A stretch of DNA of 59,366 bases, taken from contig NZ_BSYI01000030.1 in assembly GCF_030270585.1 (NCBI RefSeq), forward strand, positions 1-59,366, written 5' to 3'. Made by a program: the position numbers and the translations under genes. This DNA is from Paralimibaculum aggregatum. Lineage in GTDB: Bacteria; Pseudomonadota; Alphaproteobacteria; Rhodobacterales; Rhodobacteraceae. Positions 15,855 to 24,117 of this stretch are shown piece after piece (positions within the stretch are counted from its first letter, which is position 1; the number at the start of each line of letters is the position of its first letter). The notes beneath the pieces are model-generated. The model saw nothing but the letters and a program-made list of their open reading frames with translations, had not been told where the DNA came from and made no database searches.

Positions 15855-15897
15855 TTGACCTCGCGGCCACGATAATTCATTTGTATACAAATGAATT
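15855..15897 (+). promoter_or_regulatory. Promoter with 24-bp perfect palindrome upstream of ferredoxin-NADP reductase
   Basis: A TTGACC -35-like box (15855-15860) is followed by a perfect 24-bp palindrome (15874-15897) centred on TTGTATACAA, with flanks AATTCAT and ATGAATT. It is very AT-rich against its surroundings. The core GTATACAAA (15883-15891) matches the cores at 729-737 and 9454-9462 and lies at a similar distance from the -35 box. It probably binds the same MarR-type regulator. Confidence 0.6.
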
Positions 15898-15951
15898 TGC
15901 CCAGGCGCCGCGGCACCGATTCGCGCCGCCATCGCAGAGGAGGACACCGAG

Positions 15952-16764
15952 ATGGACCAGATCACGGGCCAGGCCCGCGAGGCCGCGCCGATCCCCGCCA
16001 ATGTCTTCGCCGAGACCGTGACCGCGGTCGAGCACTACACCGACCGGCTGTTCCGCTTCCGCATGACCCGGCCGCGGAGCCTGCGCTTCCGCTCCGGCGA
16101 GTTCGTGATGATCGGCCTGCCGGGGGCCGCGAAGCCGGTGTTCCGCGCCTATTCGATCGCCAGCCCGTCCTGGGACGAGGAGCTCGAGTTCTACTCGATC
16201 AAGGTGCCCGGCGGGCCGCTCACCGAGCATCTCCAGAAGATCCAGCCCGGCGACACGGTGCTGATGAAGAAGAAGCCCACCGGCACGCTGGTGACCGACG
16301 CGCTGCTGCCGGGCAAGCGGCTCTGGATGTTCTCCACCGGCACCGGGATCGCGCCCTTCGCCTCGCTGGTGCGCGACCCCGAGACCTACGAGAAGTTCGA
16401 CCAGGTGATCCTCACCCATACCTGCCGCGAGGTGGCCGAGCTGCGCTATGGCGAGACCCTGGTGGCGCAGACGCTGGAGGACCCGCTGGTCGGCGAGCTC
16501 GCCAGCGGCCGGCTCGTCCACTTCGCCACCACCACCCGCGAGGCGAGCCCGCGGATGGGCCGGATCACCGACCTGATGCGCTCCGGCGCGGCCTTCGAGG
16601 CGCTCGGCCTGCCGCCGATCTCGCCGGAGACCGACCGCGGCATGATCTGCGGCTCGATGGCGATGCTGAAGGAGACCAGGGCGATCCTCGAGGAGTTCGG
16701 TCTCGCCGAGGGCGCCAACAACCGGCCGGCGACCTTCGTGGTGGAGCGCGCCTTCGTCGACTGA
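15952..16764 (+). CDS. fpr: Ferredoxin-NADP reductase
   Basis: A 270-residue FAD-containing reductase of the bacterial Fpr type that moves electrons between NADPH and ferredoxin or flavodoxin. The FAD motif RAYSIASPSWDEELEFYSIKV (about 65-85), GPLTEHLQ and the NADP-binding segment MFSTGTGIAPFASLVRDPE are present, and the C-terminus ends VERAFVD, close to the family's usual tail. AGGAGGA precedes the ATG. It is monocistronic, 55 bp downstream of the palindromic operator. E. barkeri Hnr takes electrons from reduced ferredoxin, so co-regulation with the hnr operon would make this its electron supply; housekeeping oxidative-stress function is the alternative. Confidence 0.92.
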   Translation: MDQITGQAREAAPIPANVFAETVTAVEHYTDRLFRFRMTRPRSLRFRSGEFVMIGLPGAAKPVFRAYSIASPSWDEELEFYSIKVPGGPLTEHLQKIQPGDTVLMKKKPTGTLVTDALLPGKRLWMFSTGTGIAPFASLVRDPETYEKFDQVILTHTCREVAELRYGETLVAQTLEDPLVGELASGRLVHFATTTREASPRMGRITDLMRSGAAFEALGLPPISPETDRGMICGSMAMLKETRAILEEFGLAEGANNRPATFVVERAFVD

Positions 16765-16792
16765 GCCGGCGGCCGGCCCGGCGCTGCCGCAA

Positions 16793-16824
16793 CGGCACGG
16801 AGGCACGGAGGCACGGCGGCACGG
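16793..16824. repeat. Four 8-bp tandem repeats
   Basis: Four adjacent copies of [AC]GGCACGG occupy the short gap between ferredoxin-NADP reductase and the VTT-domain gene. Two copies read AGGCACGG and two CGGCACGG. No function is evident; probably a slippage-prone microsatellite. Confidence 0.7.
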
Positions 16825-16889
16825 CGCTTGACAGCGGCCGGCGCCTCGGGGAGACGGGACGCAGCCCCGCCGTCACCCCGGAAGCCGCC

Positions 16890-17594
16890 ATGAACCGGAT
16901 CGCCCGCCTCGGCCTGCTGCTCGCCGGGCTCGCCGCGCTGACCCTGCTGCCGGCGCTGTTCCTCGGCACCGACATGCTGGCCGGGCTGCATGCCGGCGGG
17001 CTGGCGGACTGGCTGCGGGCGCAGGGCGGCTGGGCCTGGGCGGTGGCGATCGGGCTGATCCTCGGCGACGTGCTGCTGCCGATCCCCACCACCTCGGTGC
17101 TGGCGGCGCTCGGGCTGGTCTACGGGCCGCTGCTCGGCGGCGCGATCGGCACGCTGGGCTCCTTCCTCAGCGGGCTCGCCGCCTATGGCCTGGCGCGGGC
17201 GCTCGGCCGGCGCGCGGCGCTGCGGCTGATGGGCGAGGAGGGCCTCGCCGAGGCGCGCCGGCTGGTGGCGCGCTGGGGCACGCGGGTGGTGCTGATCTCG
17301 CGCTGGGTGCCGCTGCTGCCGGAATCGGTGGCGCTGTTCGCCGGGCTGGTGCCGATGCCGGCGGGGCGCTTCGCCGCCGCGCTGCTGTTCGGCGCCGCCT
17401 CGGTCTCCTTCGCCTTCGCCAGCCTCGGGCATTACGGCGCCGGGGCGCCGCTGCTGATGCTGGCGGCGGCGGCGCTGATCCCGCTCGCCACCGGGGCGCT
17501 GGCGCTGCGGTTCCTGGCCCGGCGCCACGCGCGGCGCATGGCGCGCCGCGGGCGGCCGCCGGAGCGCCAGTCGGAGCGCCAGTCGGAGCGCTAG
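16890..17594 (+). CDS. VTT-domain (DedA/TVP38-like) membrane protein
   Basis: A 234-residue integral membrane protein. After an N-terminal helix it shows the VTT/SNARE-associated pattern: GLILGDVLLPIPTTSVLAALGLVYGPLLGGAIGTLGSFLSGLAAYGLAR, then RWGTRVVLISRWVPLLPESVALFAGLVPMPAGRF. The conserved acidic-proline region and the R-W-x-P-x-x-P-E motif fit DedA-type proteins, thought to move or flip lipids or ions; the substrate is unknown. The C-terminus is arginine-rich and holds a short duplication (PERQSERQSER). It converges with the cytochrome gene, the two stop codons overlapping by 4 bp. Confidence 0.8.
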   Translation: MNRIARLGLLLAGLAALTLLPALFLGTDMLAGLHAGGLADWLRAQGGWAWAVAIGLILGDVLLPIPTTSVLAALGLVYGPLLGGAIGTLGSFLSGLAAYGLARALGRRAALRLMGEEGLAEARRLVARWGTRVVLISRWVPLLPESVALFAGLVPMPAGRFAAALLFGAASVSFAFASLGHYGAGAPLLMLAAAALIPLATGALALRFLARRHARRMARRGRPPERQSERQSER

Positions 17595-18040
17595 TCGGCG
17601 CGGAAGGTGTCGATGAAGGCCATCACCTTCAGGATGTCGTCCTGGTCCATGCGCCGGCCGAAGGCCTGCATCGCGCCGGCGCCGCCGCCATAGATGATCT
17701 CGAAGCGGCCGACCTCGGTGCCGGTGCGGGCGCGGGCCCATTCCTCGTCGGTCAGGTTCGGGCCGATGCGCCCGGTGCCGTCCTTGAGATGACAGGCCTG
17801 GCACATCTTCTTGTAGATCTTCTGGCCGTCGGCGATCGCCGCGGCGTCGCCGGCATAGGGGTTCTCGCCGGTCTTGTGGAAGCTCTCCACCGCGGGCGTG
17901 ATCTCCTGGTTGGTGCGGTACTTGAACTGCAGCGGCTTGTCGTTGAGCGTGGCCTTGAACTCGATGCCGTCGGCGGCGGCGGGCGCGGCGGCGGCGAGCG
18001 CCGCGGGCAGCAGCGCGGCGAGAAGGAGAAGTCGGTGCAT
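17591..18040 (-). CDS. Periplasmic c-type cytochrome
   Basis: A 149-residue secreted cytochrome with a signal peptide (about residues 1-23, ending APAAADG) and a single haem motif CQACH near residue 82. GRIGPNLTDEEW follows, then a distal FGGG-like stretch and MQAFGRRM. The NPYAGDAAAIADGQKIYKKMCQACH layout resembles the small cytochromes that accept electrons from PQQ-dependent alcohol and methanol dehydrogenases. Directly upstream on the same strand lies a PQQ-type sugar dehydrogenase, so this is its likely electron acceptor. Confidence 0.87.
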   Translation of the reverse strand: MHRLLLLAALLPAALAAAAPAAADGIEFKATLNDKPLQFKYRTNQEITPAVESFHKTGENPYAGDAAAIADGQKIYKKMCQACHLKDGTGRIGPNLTDEEWARARTGTEVGRFEIIYGGGAGAMQAFGRRMDQDDILKVMAFIDTFRAD

Positions 18041-18120
18041 GTGGGCTCCGGCTGGAAAGGGGTCTCAAAGGAAACGCGCCGGAGCCGCAGCCCCGGCGCG
18101 CGCATCGCCAGATCGGCGGA

Positions 18121-19533
18121 TTACTGGACGGTCTCGGCCACCACGGCGCCCTCGGGCACCTCGTCGGCCGGCACCACGCGCCAGAGCTGGCCCGGCGGGT
18201 TGCTGTCCGGCCCCTCGTCGGCGAGGTAGAAGTTGTTGGCGTTGACGGCGATCACGTTGCCGTCCTCGTCATAGCCGCCGGCGGTGAACTGCAGCCCGGT
18301 CTGCATCATCTCCTGCAGCTGCCATTTCTCGCCGTCATGGCCGAGGCCGAAGACGCGGCCCGAGCACCAGTCGCCCATCAGGTAGACGCCGTCCATGCCG
18401 CCGTAGTTGGCCACGCCGAAGCCCTGCACCGAGCAGCCGCCGGTGTTGTCCTCGGGCGCGCCCGGATAGGGGGCGGAATGCGGATACATCGCCGCCGGCA
18501 GGGTGCCGACCACCGAGCAGTCGGTGTCCTCGGCCGGGTCGCCGGTCATCGGGTGGCAGAACGCCGCCTCCATGCGCGGCCAGCCATAGTTGCGGCCCGC
18601 GGTGCCGGCCGGCTCGAAGATGATCTCCTCCCAGTGGTTCTGGCCGACCTCGGCGATGAACATGTCGCCGGTCTTCTGGTCGAAGGCGAACTCGTAGGGG
18701 TTGCGCACGCCATAGGACCAGATCTCGGGCAGCGAGCGGGTCTTGATCTGCGCGAACTGCTCCTCGGTGATCCCGAACAGCACCATCAGCCGCTCCGAGG
18801 AGGCGTTGGCGAAGGGGTTGTCGTCCGGGATCGCATAGGGCCGGTCGGCATCGTCCGGCACGTCGACGTCGATGCGCAGGATCTTGGCCAGCGGCGTCGA
18901 GAGATCCTGGCCGGCCTCGTAGGGGTCACCCTCCCAGCCGCCATCGCCGGAGCCGATGTAGAGATAGCCGTCGGGGCCGAACTCGATCTGCCCGCCATTG
19001 TGGTTGTACCAGGGCTGCTCGATGCGCATCAGCACCTTGGCGGTGCCGTTGGCGCGGTCGGCATCGACCACGTCCGGGCTCTCCGGATCGACGGTGAAGC
19101 GCACGATCATGCCGTCGCCGTTGAACGGCAGCGAGGCGTAGTGCACGTAGAAATGCCCGTTCTCGGCAAAGTTCGGGTGGAAGGCGACCGAATAGAGCCC
19201 CTGCTCCACGAAGCCGGTCTGCACGTCGTTGCCGAGCGGGTTGATCGAGGTGAGGTCGAGGAAGGGCTCCTCGTTCACGCTGCCGTCCTTGTTGACGATC
19301 TTGATCCGGCCGATGCGCTCGACCACGAAGATCCGGCCCGAGCCGTCGCCGGCATTGGCCACGTTGATCGGGTCGAGGAAGCCGTCGGCGATCTGCACCA
19401 GGGCGATCTTCGGGTTGCCGGGAAGCGTGCCGCCGGGCTGGGCGACCTCGTCCGGGGTCTTCGGCGCATCCTTCGCCATGGCCCCAAACGCCATCAAGGC
19501 CACCGCACAGGTGGCCCCCAACAGTTTCTTCAT
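18121..19533 (-). CDS. PQQ-dependent sugar dehydrogenase (soluble aldose dehydrogenase family)
   Basis: A 470-residue secreted beta-propeller of the glucose/sorbosone dehydrogenase (GSDH) family. The signal peptide is MKKLLGATCAVALMAFGAMA. Propeller segments are typical: IFVVERIGRIKIVNKDG, GLYSVAFHPNFAENGHFYVHYAS, GGQIEFGPDGYLYIGSGDGG, SYGVRNPYEFAFDQKTGDMFIAEVGQNHWEEI and NYGWPRMEAAFCHP. The start at 19533 has GGGAGGAC at good spacing. It likely oxidises aldoses in the periplasm and passes electrons to the cytochrome encoded just downstream. No PQQ synthesis genes are in the window, so cofactor supply lies elsewhere. Confidence 0.87.
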   Translation of the reverse strand: MKKLLGATCAVALMAFGAMAKDAPKTPDEVAQPGGTLPGNPKIALVQIADGFLDPINVANAGDGSGRIFVVERIGRIKIVNKDGSVNEEPFLDLTSINPLGNDVQTGFVEQGLYSVAFHPNFAENGHFYVHYASLPFNGDGMIVRFTVDPESPDVVDADRANGTAKVLMRIEQPWYNHNGGQIEFGPDGYLYIGSGDGGWEGDPYEAGQDLSTPLAKILRIDVDVPDDADRPYAIPDDNPFANASSERLMVLFGITEEQFAQIKTRSLPEIWSYGVRNPYEFAFDQKTGDMFIAEVGQNHWEEIIFEPAGTAGRNYGWPRMEAAFCHPMTGDPAEDTDCSVVGTLPAAMYPHSAPYPGAPEDNTGGCSVQGFGVANYGGMDGVYLMGDWCSGRVFGLGHDGEKWQLQEMMQTGLQFTAGGYDEDGNVIAVNANNFYLADEGPDSNPPGQLWRVVPADEVPEGAVVAETVQ

Positions 19534-19629
19534 GCTGTCCTCCCTTGTCTCGGGCCGGGCCCGATTATTTTGCGCGGTAAGGCTGCGGGAGGCGTGGGGC
19601 TTTTGCAAGCGGGAAAGGCGGAACGATCC

Positions 19630-20373
19630 ATGACCGACGATCTCATTTTCGCGAAACCGGACGGTACTTCACGCATCGCCGTTTCGCTCTGCGGAACACG
19701 CCTCGCCCCGCTCGCTGCCCTTGTCACTGCCCTTCTTGTCCTCGCCCTGCCCGGCGCGCCGGCCGCCCGCCCCGCCGCGGGGGCCGGCGCCGCGCCCTGC
19801 CCGGCCCGGCCCTGCGCCGCGGTGGCGGCGGTGTTCGACCGCTGGCACGCCGCGCGGCGGATCCGCTACGGCTATGGCATGACCGCGAAGCCGGAGCAGG
19901 CGGCGCGCTGGTATCGCCGGGAGGCCCGCCGCGGCGATGCCCGGGCGATGCACAATTACGGCCTGATGCTGGTGCGGGGCCTCGGCGTGCCGCGCGATCT
20001 CGCGGCCGGGCGGGCCTGGCTGTTCCGCAGCTTCGCGCGGGGCGGCACCGAGCCGGCCCTGGCGCTCGGCGCCCTGGCGCGCAGCGGCACCGGGCAGCCG
20101 CCGGACCTCGCCCGCGCCGGCGCCTTCTACCGCGCCGGGGCCGAGCGCGGCGATGCCCGCGCCATGCACGCGCTCGGCAATCTCCATGCCGCCGGCACCG
20201 GGCTGCCGAAATCCGCGCGGGAGGCCTATTTCTGGTATCACCTCGCCGCCGGGCTGGGGCTCGCCGAGGCGCGCCTCGTCCGCGACGCGCTGCGCGCCGC
20301 CCTGCCCCTCGGCGCGCGCGGCGAGATCGAGGCCCGCGCCGAACGCTGGAAGGCCCGCCGCGGGCGCGACTGA
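19630..20373 (+). CDS. Sel1-repeat protein, probably exported
   Basis: A 247-residue protein with a hydrophobic segment near residues 27-55 (LAALVTALLVLALPGAPAA) that may be an unusually late signal peptide or anchor. After this come Sel1-like (TPR-related) repeats: AARWYRREARRGDARAMHNYGLMLVRGLGVPRD, GRAWLFRSFARGGTEPALALGAL, AGAFYRAGAERGDARAMHALGNLHAAGTGLP and AYFWYHLAAGLGLAEA. Such repeats mediate protein-protein contacts; no partner can be named. It is divergent from the sugar dehydrogenase. An ATG further in is possible if the N-terminus is overcalled. Confidence 0.75.
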   Translation: MTDDLIFAKPDGTSRIAVSLCGTRLAPLAALVTALLVLALPGAPAARPAAGAGAAPCPARPCAAVAAVFDRWHAARRIRYGYGMTAKPEQAARWYRREARRGDARAMHNYGLMLVRGLGVPRDLAAGRAWLFRSFARGGTEPALALGALARSGTGQPPDLARAGAFYRAGAERGDARAMHALGNLHAAGTGLPKSAREAYFWYHLAAGLGLAEARLVRDALRAALPLGARGEIEARAERWKARRGRD

Positions 20374-20380
20374 GCCGGCC

Positions 20381-20734
20381 TCAGGCGGCGCGGCGGCGGA
20401 ACGCGACCAGCGCCGCCGCGGCGAGGCTCGCCACCACGATCATCATCCCCATGCCCTCGCGCGCCGTCTCGGTCTCCCACCAGACCTCCTGGCGCCACCA
20501 GCCCGGCGTCGCCGGCCAGTACCAGGCCAGCCCGGCCAGCGCCGCGGCGAGGCTGAGCGCCAGCCCGGCGCGCGCCGCCGGGCGCCCCGAAAGCCCCGGG
20601 CGCAGCGCCGCCAGCCCGGTCCAGAGCGCGCCGGTGCCGTAGATCGCCAGCCAGAGCGGGCCGTCGGGGTCGTTGTACTGCACCGCCGCAAACAGCAGCA
20701 GCACGGCAAGGAGCAGTCCGTTGAGCGCGCGCAT
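20381..20734 (-). CDS. TMEM220-like small membrane protein
   Basis: A 117-residue protein with about four hydrophobic segments. The N-terminal MRALNGLLLAVLLLFAAVQYNDPDGPLWLAIYG matches the transmembrane protein 220 family, whose typical Q-Y-N-D-P-D motif follows the first helix. Function is unknown in bacteria. Its stop codon lies 7 bp from that of the Sel1 gene on the other strand, and it diverges from the Ebo cluster. Confidence 0.8.
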   Translation of the reverse strand: MRALNGLLLAVLLLFAAVQYNDPDGPLWLAIYGTGALWTGLAALRPGLSGRPAARAGLALSLAAALAGLAWYWPATPGWWRQEVWWETETAREGMGMMIVVASLAAAALVAFRRRAA

Positions 20735-20840
20735 CGGGCCTCCGGAATGACGTGTTGATCGGGGCGGGCTTCGTCCCTAGGCTGCGTTACAAAATATGGC
20801 GCCCGCTGTCGATTGGCACGCGGGCGAGGGAGGGACGAGC

Positions 20841-22046
20841 ATGCCAGACCAGCGCAGCCCGGCGGTCCGCGACCGCTGGGAGACATCGATCACGTGGCAG
20901 CGCTTCTCGGTGCCCTTTGCCTATCCGGTCGCCTTCACCCGCGGGCTGCTGGCGCCGGAGAACCCGCTGCTGGCCGAGACCCTGGCGCTGCGCGAGCCGG
21001 ACAAGCGCCACCGCGCGCTGGTCTTCCTCGATGCCGGCGTCGCCGAGGCGCTGCCCGGCCTGGCCGGCGAGATCGCCGCCCATGCCGAGGCCCATGCCGC
21101 GGCGATCGAGCTGGTGGCGGCGCCGGTGATCGTGCCCGGCGGCGAGGCGATCAAGACCGAGCTCACCCATATCGAGGGCATCCAGGACGCGATCCACGCG
21201 CACCGGATCGACCGGCATTCCTACGTGATCGCGATCGGCGGCGGCGCGGTGCTCGACGCCGTCGGCCTCGCCGCCGCCACCGCCCACCGGGGCGTGCGCC
21301 ATGTCCGCATCCCGACCACCGTGCTGGCGCAGAACGACAGCGGCGTCGGCGTCAAGAACGCGGTCAACCTGAAGGGCGTGAAGAACTACACCGGCACCTT
21401 CGCGCCGCCCTGGGCGGTGCTCAACGATCTCGACCTGCTGCACGCCCTGCCGCGGCGCGACCGGCTCTCCGGCATCTCCGAGGCGGTCAAGGTGGCGCTG
21501 ATCCGCGACCCGGGCTTCTTCGCCTGGCTCGAGGCCAACGTGAACGCGCTCGCCACCTTCGACCCGGCCGCCGAGGAGCACATGATCCGCCGCTCGGCGG
21601 AGCTGCACATGCACCAGATCGCGCATGGCGGCGACCCGTTCGAGACCGGCTCGGCGCGGCCGCTCGATTTCGGCCACTGGTCGGCGCACAAGCTCGAGGC
21701 GATGACCCGCCACCATGTCCGGCACGGCGAGGCGGTGGCGATCGGGGTGGCGCTCGATGCCCGCTACTCGGTGCTGGCCGGGCTGCTGGAGCCGGGCCAG
21801 GAGGAGCGCGTCGCGGTGCTGCTCGAGGGGCTGGGCCTGCGCATCTGGCACCCGGCGCTGGCGCGGCCCGGGCGTGGCGGCCGGCCGGCGGTGCTCGACG
21901 GGCTCGACGAGTTCCGCGAGCATCTCGGCGGCGCGCTGACCGTGACGCTGCTCGCCGGCCTCGGCCGCGGCGTCGAGGTCAATGCCATCGACCCGGCACT
22001 GGTGGTGCAGGCGATGGACTGGCTCGCCGCGCGCGAGGCCGGCTGA
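20841..22046 (+). CDS. eboD: EboD, 3-dehydroquinate synthase-like enzyme of the Ebo cluster
   Basis: A 401-residue sugar-phosphate cyclase of the dehydroquinate synthase superfamily. The NAD-binding GGGAVLDAVGLAAAT, the strand VRHVRIPTTVLAQNDSGVGVKNAVN, and metal and substrate residues in GISEAVKVALIRDPGFF and HHVRHGEAVAIGVALD are visible. AGGGA precedes the ATG at 20841. It is the first of three overlapping genes (D-E-C), and its neighbours identify it as EboD rather than housekeeping AroB. Ebo proteins have been linked to export or processing of a lipid-like or indolic metabolite; the compound here is unknown. Confidence 0.88.
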   Translation: MPDQRSPAVRDRWETSITWQRFSVPFAYPVAFTRGLLAPENPLLAETLALREPDKRHRALVFLDAGVAEALPGLAGEIAAHAEAHAAAIELVAAPVIVPGGEAIKTELTHIEGIQDAIHAHRIDRHSYVIAIGGGAVLDAVGLAAATAHRGVRHVRIPTTVLAQNDSGVGVKNAVNLKGVKNYTGTFAPPWAVLNDLDLLHALPRRDRLSGISEAVKVALIRDPGFFAWLEANVNALATFDPAAEEHMIRRSAELHMHQIAHGGDPFETGSARPLDFGHWSAHKLEAMTRHHVRHGEAVAIGVALDARYSVLAGLLEPGQEERVAVLLEGLGLRIWHPALARPGRGGRPAVLDGLDEFREHLGGALTVTLLAGLGRGVEVNAIDPALVVQAMDWLAAREAG

Positions 22047-23248
22047 TGCGCCTGCCTGACGGACCGGGCGGGCCGCTCGGCGAGCTGACCTACTGCCTCA
22101 ACATCCACCCGACCGAGAGCTGGGCGGAGCTGCGCGCGGCGCTGGCCGGGCCGACGCGCAACATCGCCCGGGCGCTGGCCGGGGAGGCCCCCTTCACCGC
22201 CGGGCTCAGAATCTCCGGCCGGGCGCTGTCGGAGCTCGCCGACCCCGCGGCGCGGGCCGAGCTGAACGCGCTGCTGGCGGAGGGCGGGCTGCGGCCCTCC
22301 ACGGTCAACGGCTTTCCCTATGGCCCGTTCCACGGCACGCGGGTGAAGGAGGATGTCTACCAGCCCGACTGGCGCGGCGACACGCGGCTCGCCTACACCA
22401 ACGCGCTCGCCGAGCTGATGGCGGAGCTGGCGGCGGAGGGCGAGACGGTCAGCCTCAGCACCGTGCCGGGCACCTTCCGCCCGCTCGGCGCCGGGGCCGA
22501 GGCGGAGATGGCCGGCCGCATGCTCGCCGCCGCCGCGCATTGCGCGCGCCTCGCCGGCGAGACCGGGCGGGTGGTGGCGCTCGCCATCGAGCCCGAGCCC
22601 TGCTGCTTTCTCGAGACCATCGAGGAGACGGTGGCGTTCTTCGAGGAGCACCTCTTCGCGCGCGCCGGGCTGGCCCGCTTCGCCGCGCTCTCCGGGCTGG
22701 GGCCGGCCGAGGCCGAGCCGGCGCTGCGCCGCCATCTCGGGCTCTGCTACGATGTCTGCCATGCCGCGGTGGAGTTCGAGGACGCCGCCGGCAGCATCGC
22801 CGCGCTGCGCGCCGCCGGGATCGCCATCCCCAAGCTGCAGCTCAGCGCCGCGCTGCGCATCCCCAGCGTCGATGCCGCGAGCCGCGCCGCGCTCGCCGCC
22901 TTCGACGAGCCGACCTATCTGCACCAGGTGATCTCCCGCCGCGGCAATGGCCCGCTGCGCCGCGAGACCGATCTTGCGCCGGCGCTGGCCCGCGGTGCGG
23001 AGGCCGATGGCGAGGAATGGCGGGTGCATTTCCACGTTCCGGTCTTCCTCGCCGATCTCGGCGCCTTCGCCAGCACGCAGGACTTCCTCGCCGAGATCCT
23101 CGCCCTGCACCGGCAGGCGCCGATCTCGCCGCATCTCGAGGTCGAGACCTATACCTGGGACGTGCTGCCCGAGCCGCTGCGGGCCGGCGGGCTCGAGGCG
23201 GCGGTGGCGCGCGAGCTGCGCTGGGTGACGGAGCGGCTGACGGCATGA
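22046..23248 (+). CDS. eboE: EboE, metabolite traffic protein (TIM-barrel)
   Basis: A 400-residue protein matching the Ebo-cluster protein EboE, an AP-endonuclease/xylose-isomerase-like barrel. Recognisable segments are LTYCLNIHPTESWAEL near the N-terminus, NGFPYGPFHGTRVKEDVYQPDW, IEPEPCCFLETIEETVAFFEEH, GLCYDVCHAAVEFE, KLQLSAALRIP and the C-terminal HLEVETYTWDVLPEPLR. Histidines and glutamates in these positions could bind metal. The ATG shares one base with the eboD stop, and its end overlaps eboC by 4 bp, giving tight coupling. Confidence 0.87.
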   Translation: MRLPDGPGGPLGELTYCLNIHPTESWAELRAALAGPTRNIARALAGEAPFTAGLRISGRALSELADPAARAELNALLAEGGLRPSTVNGFPYGPFHGTRVKEDVYQPDWRGDTRLAYTNALAELMAELAAEGETVSLSTVPGTFRPLGAGAEAEMAGRMLAAAAHCARLAGETGRVVALAIEPEPCCFLETIEETVAFFEEHLFARAGLARFAALSGLGPAEAEPALRRHLGLCYDVCHAAVEFEDAAGSIAALRAAGIAIPKLQLSAALRIPSVDAASRAALAAFDEPTYLHQVISRRGNGPLRRETDLAPALARGAEADGEEWRVHFHVPVFLADLGAFASTQDFLAEILALHRQAPISPHLEVETYTWDVLPEPLRAGGLEAAVARELRWVTERLTA

Positions 23249-24099
23249 CCCTGACCACCTTCCTCAAGCTCGGCCGGCTCTCCAACCTGCCGACGGTCTG
23301 GAGCAATGCGCTGGCCGGCGCGGTGCTGGCGGCGGGCGCCGGGGCCGGGACCGGGGCCGGCACGGTGGCGCTGGCGGCGCTGGCGCTCACCTTCTTCTAT
23401 GTCGGCGGCATGTGGCTCAACGACGCCTTCGACGCCGAGATCGACGCCGCGATGCGCGCCGACCGGCCGATCCCGCTCGGCGAGATCCCGCGCGAGACGG
23501 TGTTTGCCGGCGGCGGGCTGTTCCTCGTGCTCGGCATCGGCACCGCCGGGCTGCTCGGCGCCGAGGTGGCGCTGGCCGGCTATGCGCTGGCCGGGACGGT
23601 GCTGCTCTACGACTGGCTGCACAAGCGCACGGCGCTGGCGCCGGTGATCATGGGCGCGACCCGCTTCCTCAGCTATGCGCTGGCGGCGATCGCGGCGGGC
23701 GGCTTCGGCGGCGATGCGGCGCTCGGCGCGGCCGGGCTCTTCGCCTATGTGATCGGGCTCACCTATGCCGCGAAGCAGGAGGCCTATGACCGGATCGAGC
23801 GCGCCTGGCCGCTGGCGGTGCTGGCGCTGCCGCTGCTGGTCGCGGGGTGGATGGCGGCGGGCTCCGGGCTGGCGCTGGCGCTGCTGGCGGCGCTGGTCGC
23901 GGTGACGGGCCTTGCGCTGCGGCGCTTCTTCCGCCGCGCCAGGGGCGACGTGCCGAAGGGCGTGGTGACGCTGATCGCCGGCATCGCGCTCTACGACGCG
24001 GTGCTGCTGGCGGGTGCCGGCGCGCCGGTCGCGGCCGGGCTGGCGGCGGCGGCCTTCCTGCTGACGCTGGCGCTGCAGCGGGTGGTCTCGGGCACCTGA
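23245..24099 (+). CDS. eboC: EboC, UbiA-like prenyltransferase
   Basis: A 284-residue membrane protein of the UbiA superfamily. The first aspartate-rich motif is NDAFDAEIDAAMRADRPIP near residues 59-78; the second region is weaker (YAAKQEAYDRIE). Seven to nine hydrophobic helices follow. It should transfer a prenyl group onto an acceptor in the membrane, consistent with Ebo making a membrane-associated compound. It overlaps eboE by ATGA and is the last gene of the D-E-C block, convergent with the phosphatase-like gene 18 bp away. Confidence 0.87.
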   Translation: MTLTTFLKLGRLSNLPTVWSNALAGAVLAAGAGAGTGAGTVALAALALTFFYVGGMWLNDAFDAEIDAAMRADRPIPLGEIPRETVFAGGGLFLVLGIGTAGLLGAEVALAGYALAGTVLLYDWLHKRTALAPVIMGATRFLSYALAAIAAGGFGGDAALGAAGLFAYVIGLTYAAKQEAYDRIERAWPLAVLALPLLVAGWMAAGSGLALALLAALVAVTGLALRRFFRRARGDVPKGVVTLIAGIALYDAVLLAGAGAPVAAGLAAAAFLLTLALQRVVSGT

Positions 24100-24117
24100 A
24101 CGCGGCGCCCGGCCGGC

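Noticed and set aside
15302-15916. Minus-strand frame through the 13-bp repeats giving KVRPEG-like repeats
   Set aside because: The repeat is not a multiple of three, several frames stay open equally, and there is no convincing ribosome binding site.
16793-16824. Four 8-bp repeats as a regulatory element
   Set aside because: Simple tandem copies without dyad symmetry or promoter boxes in a useful position; kept only as a repeat.
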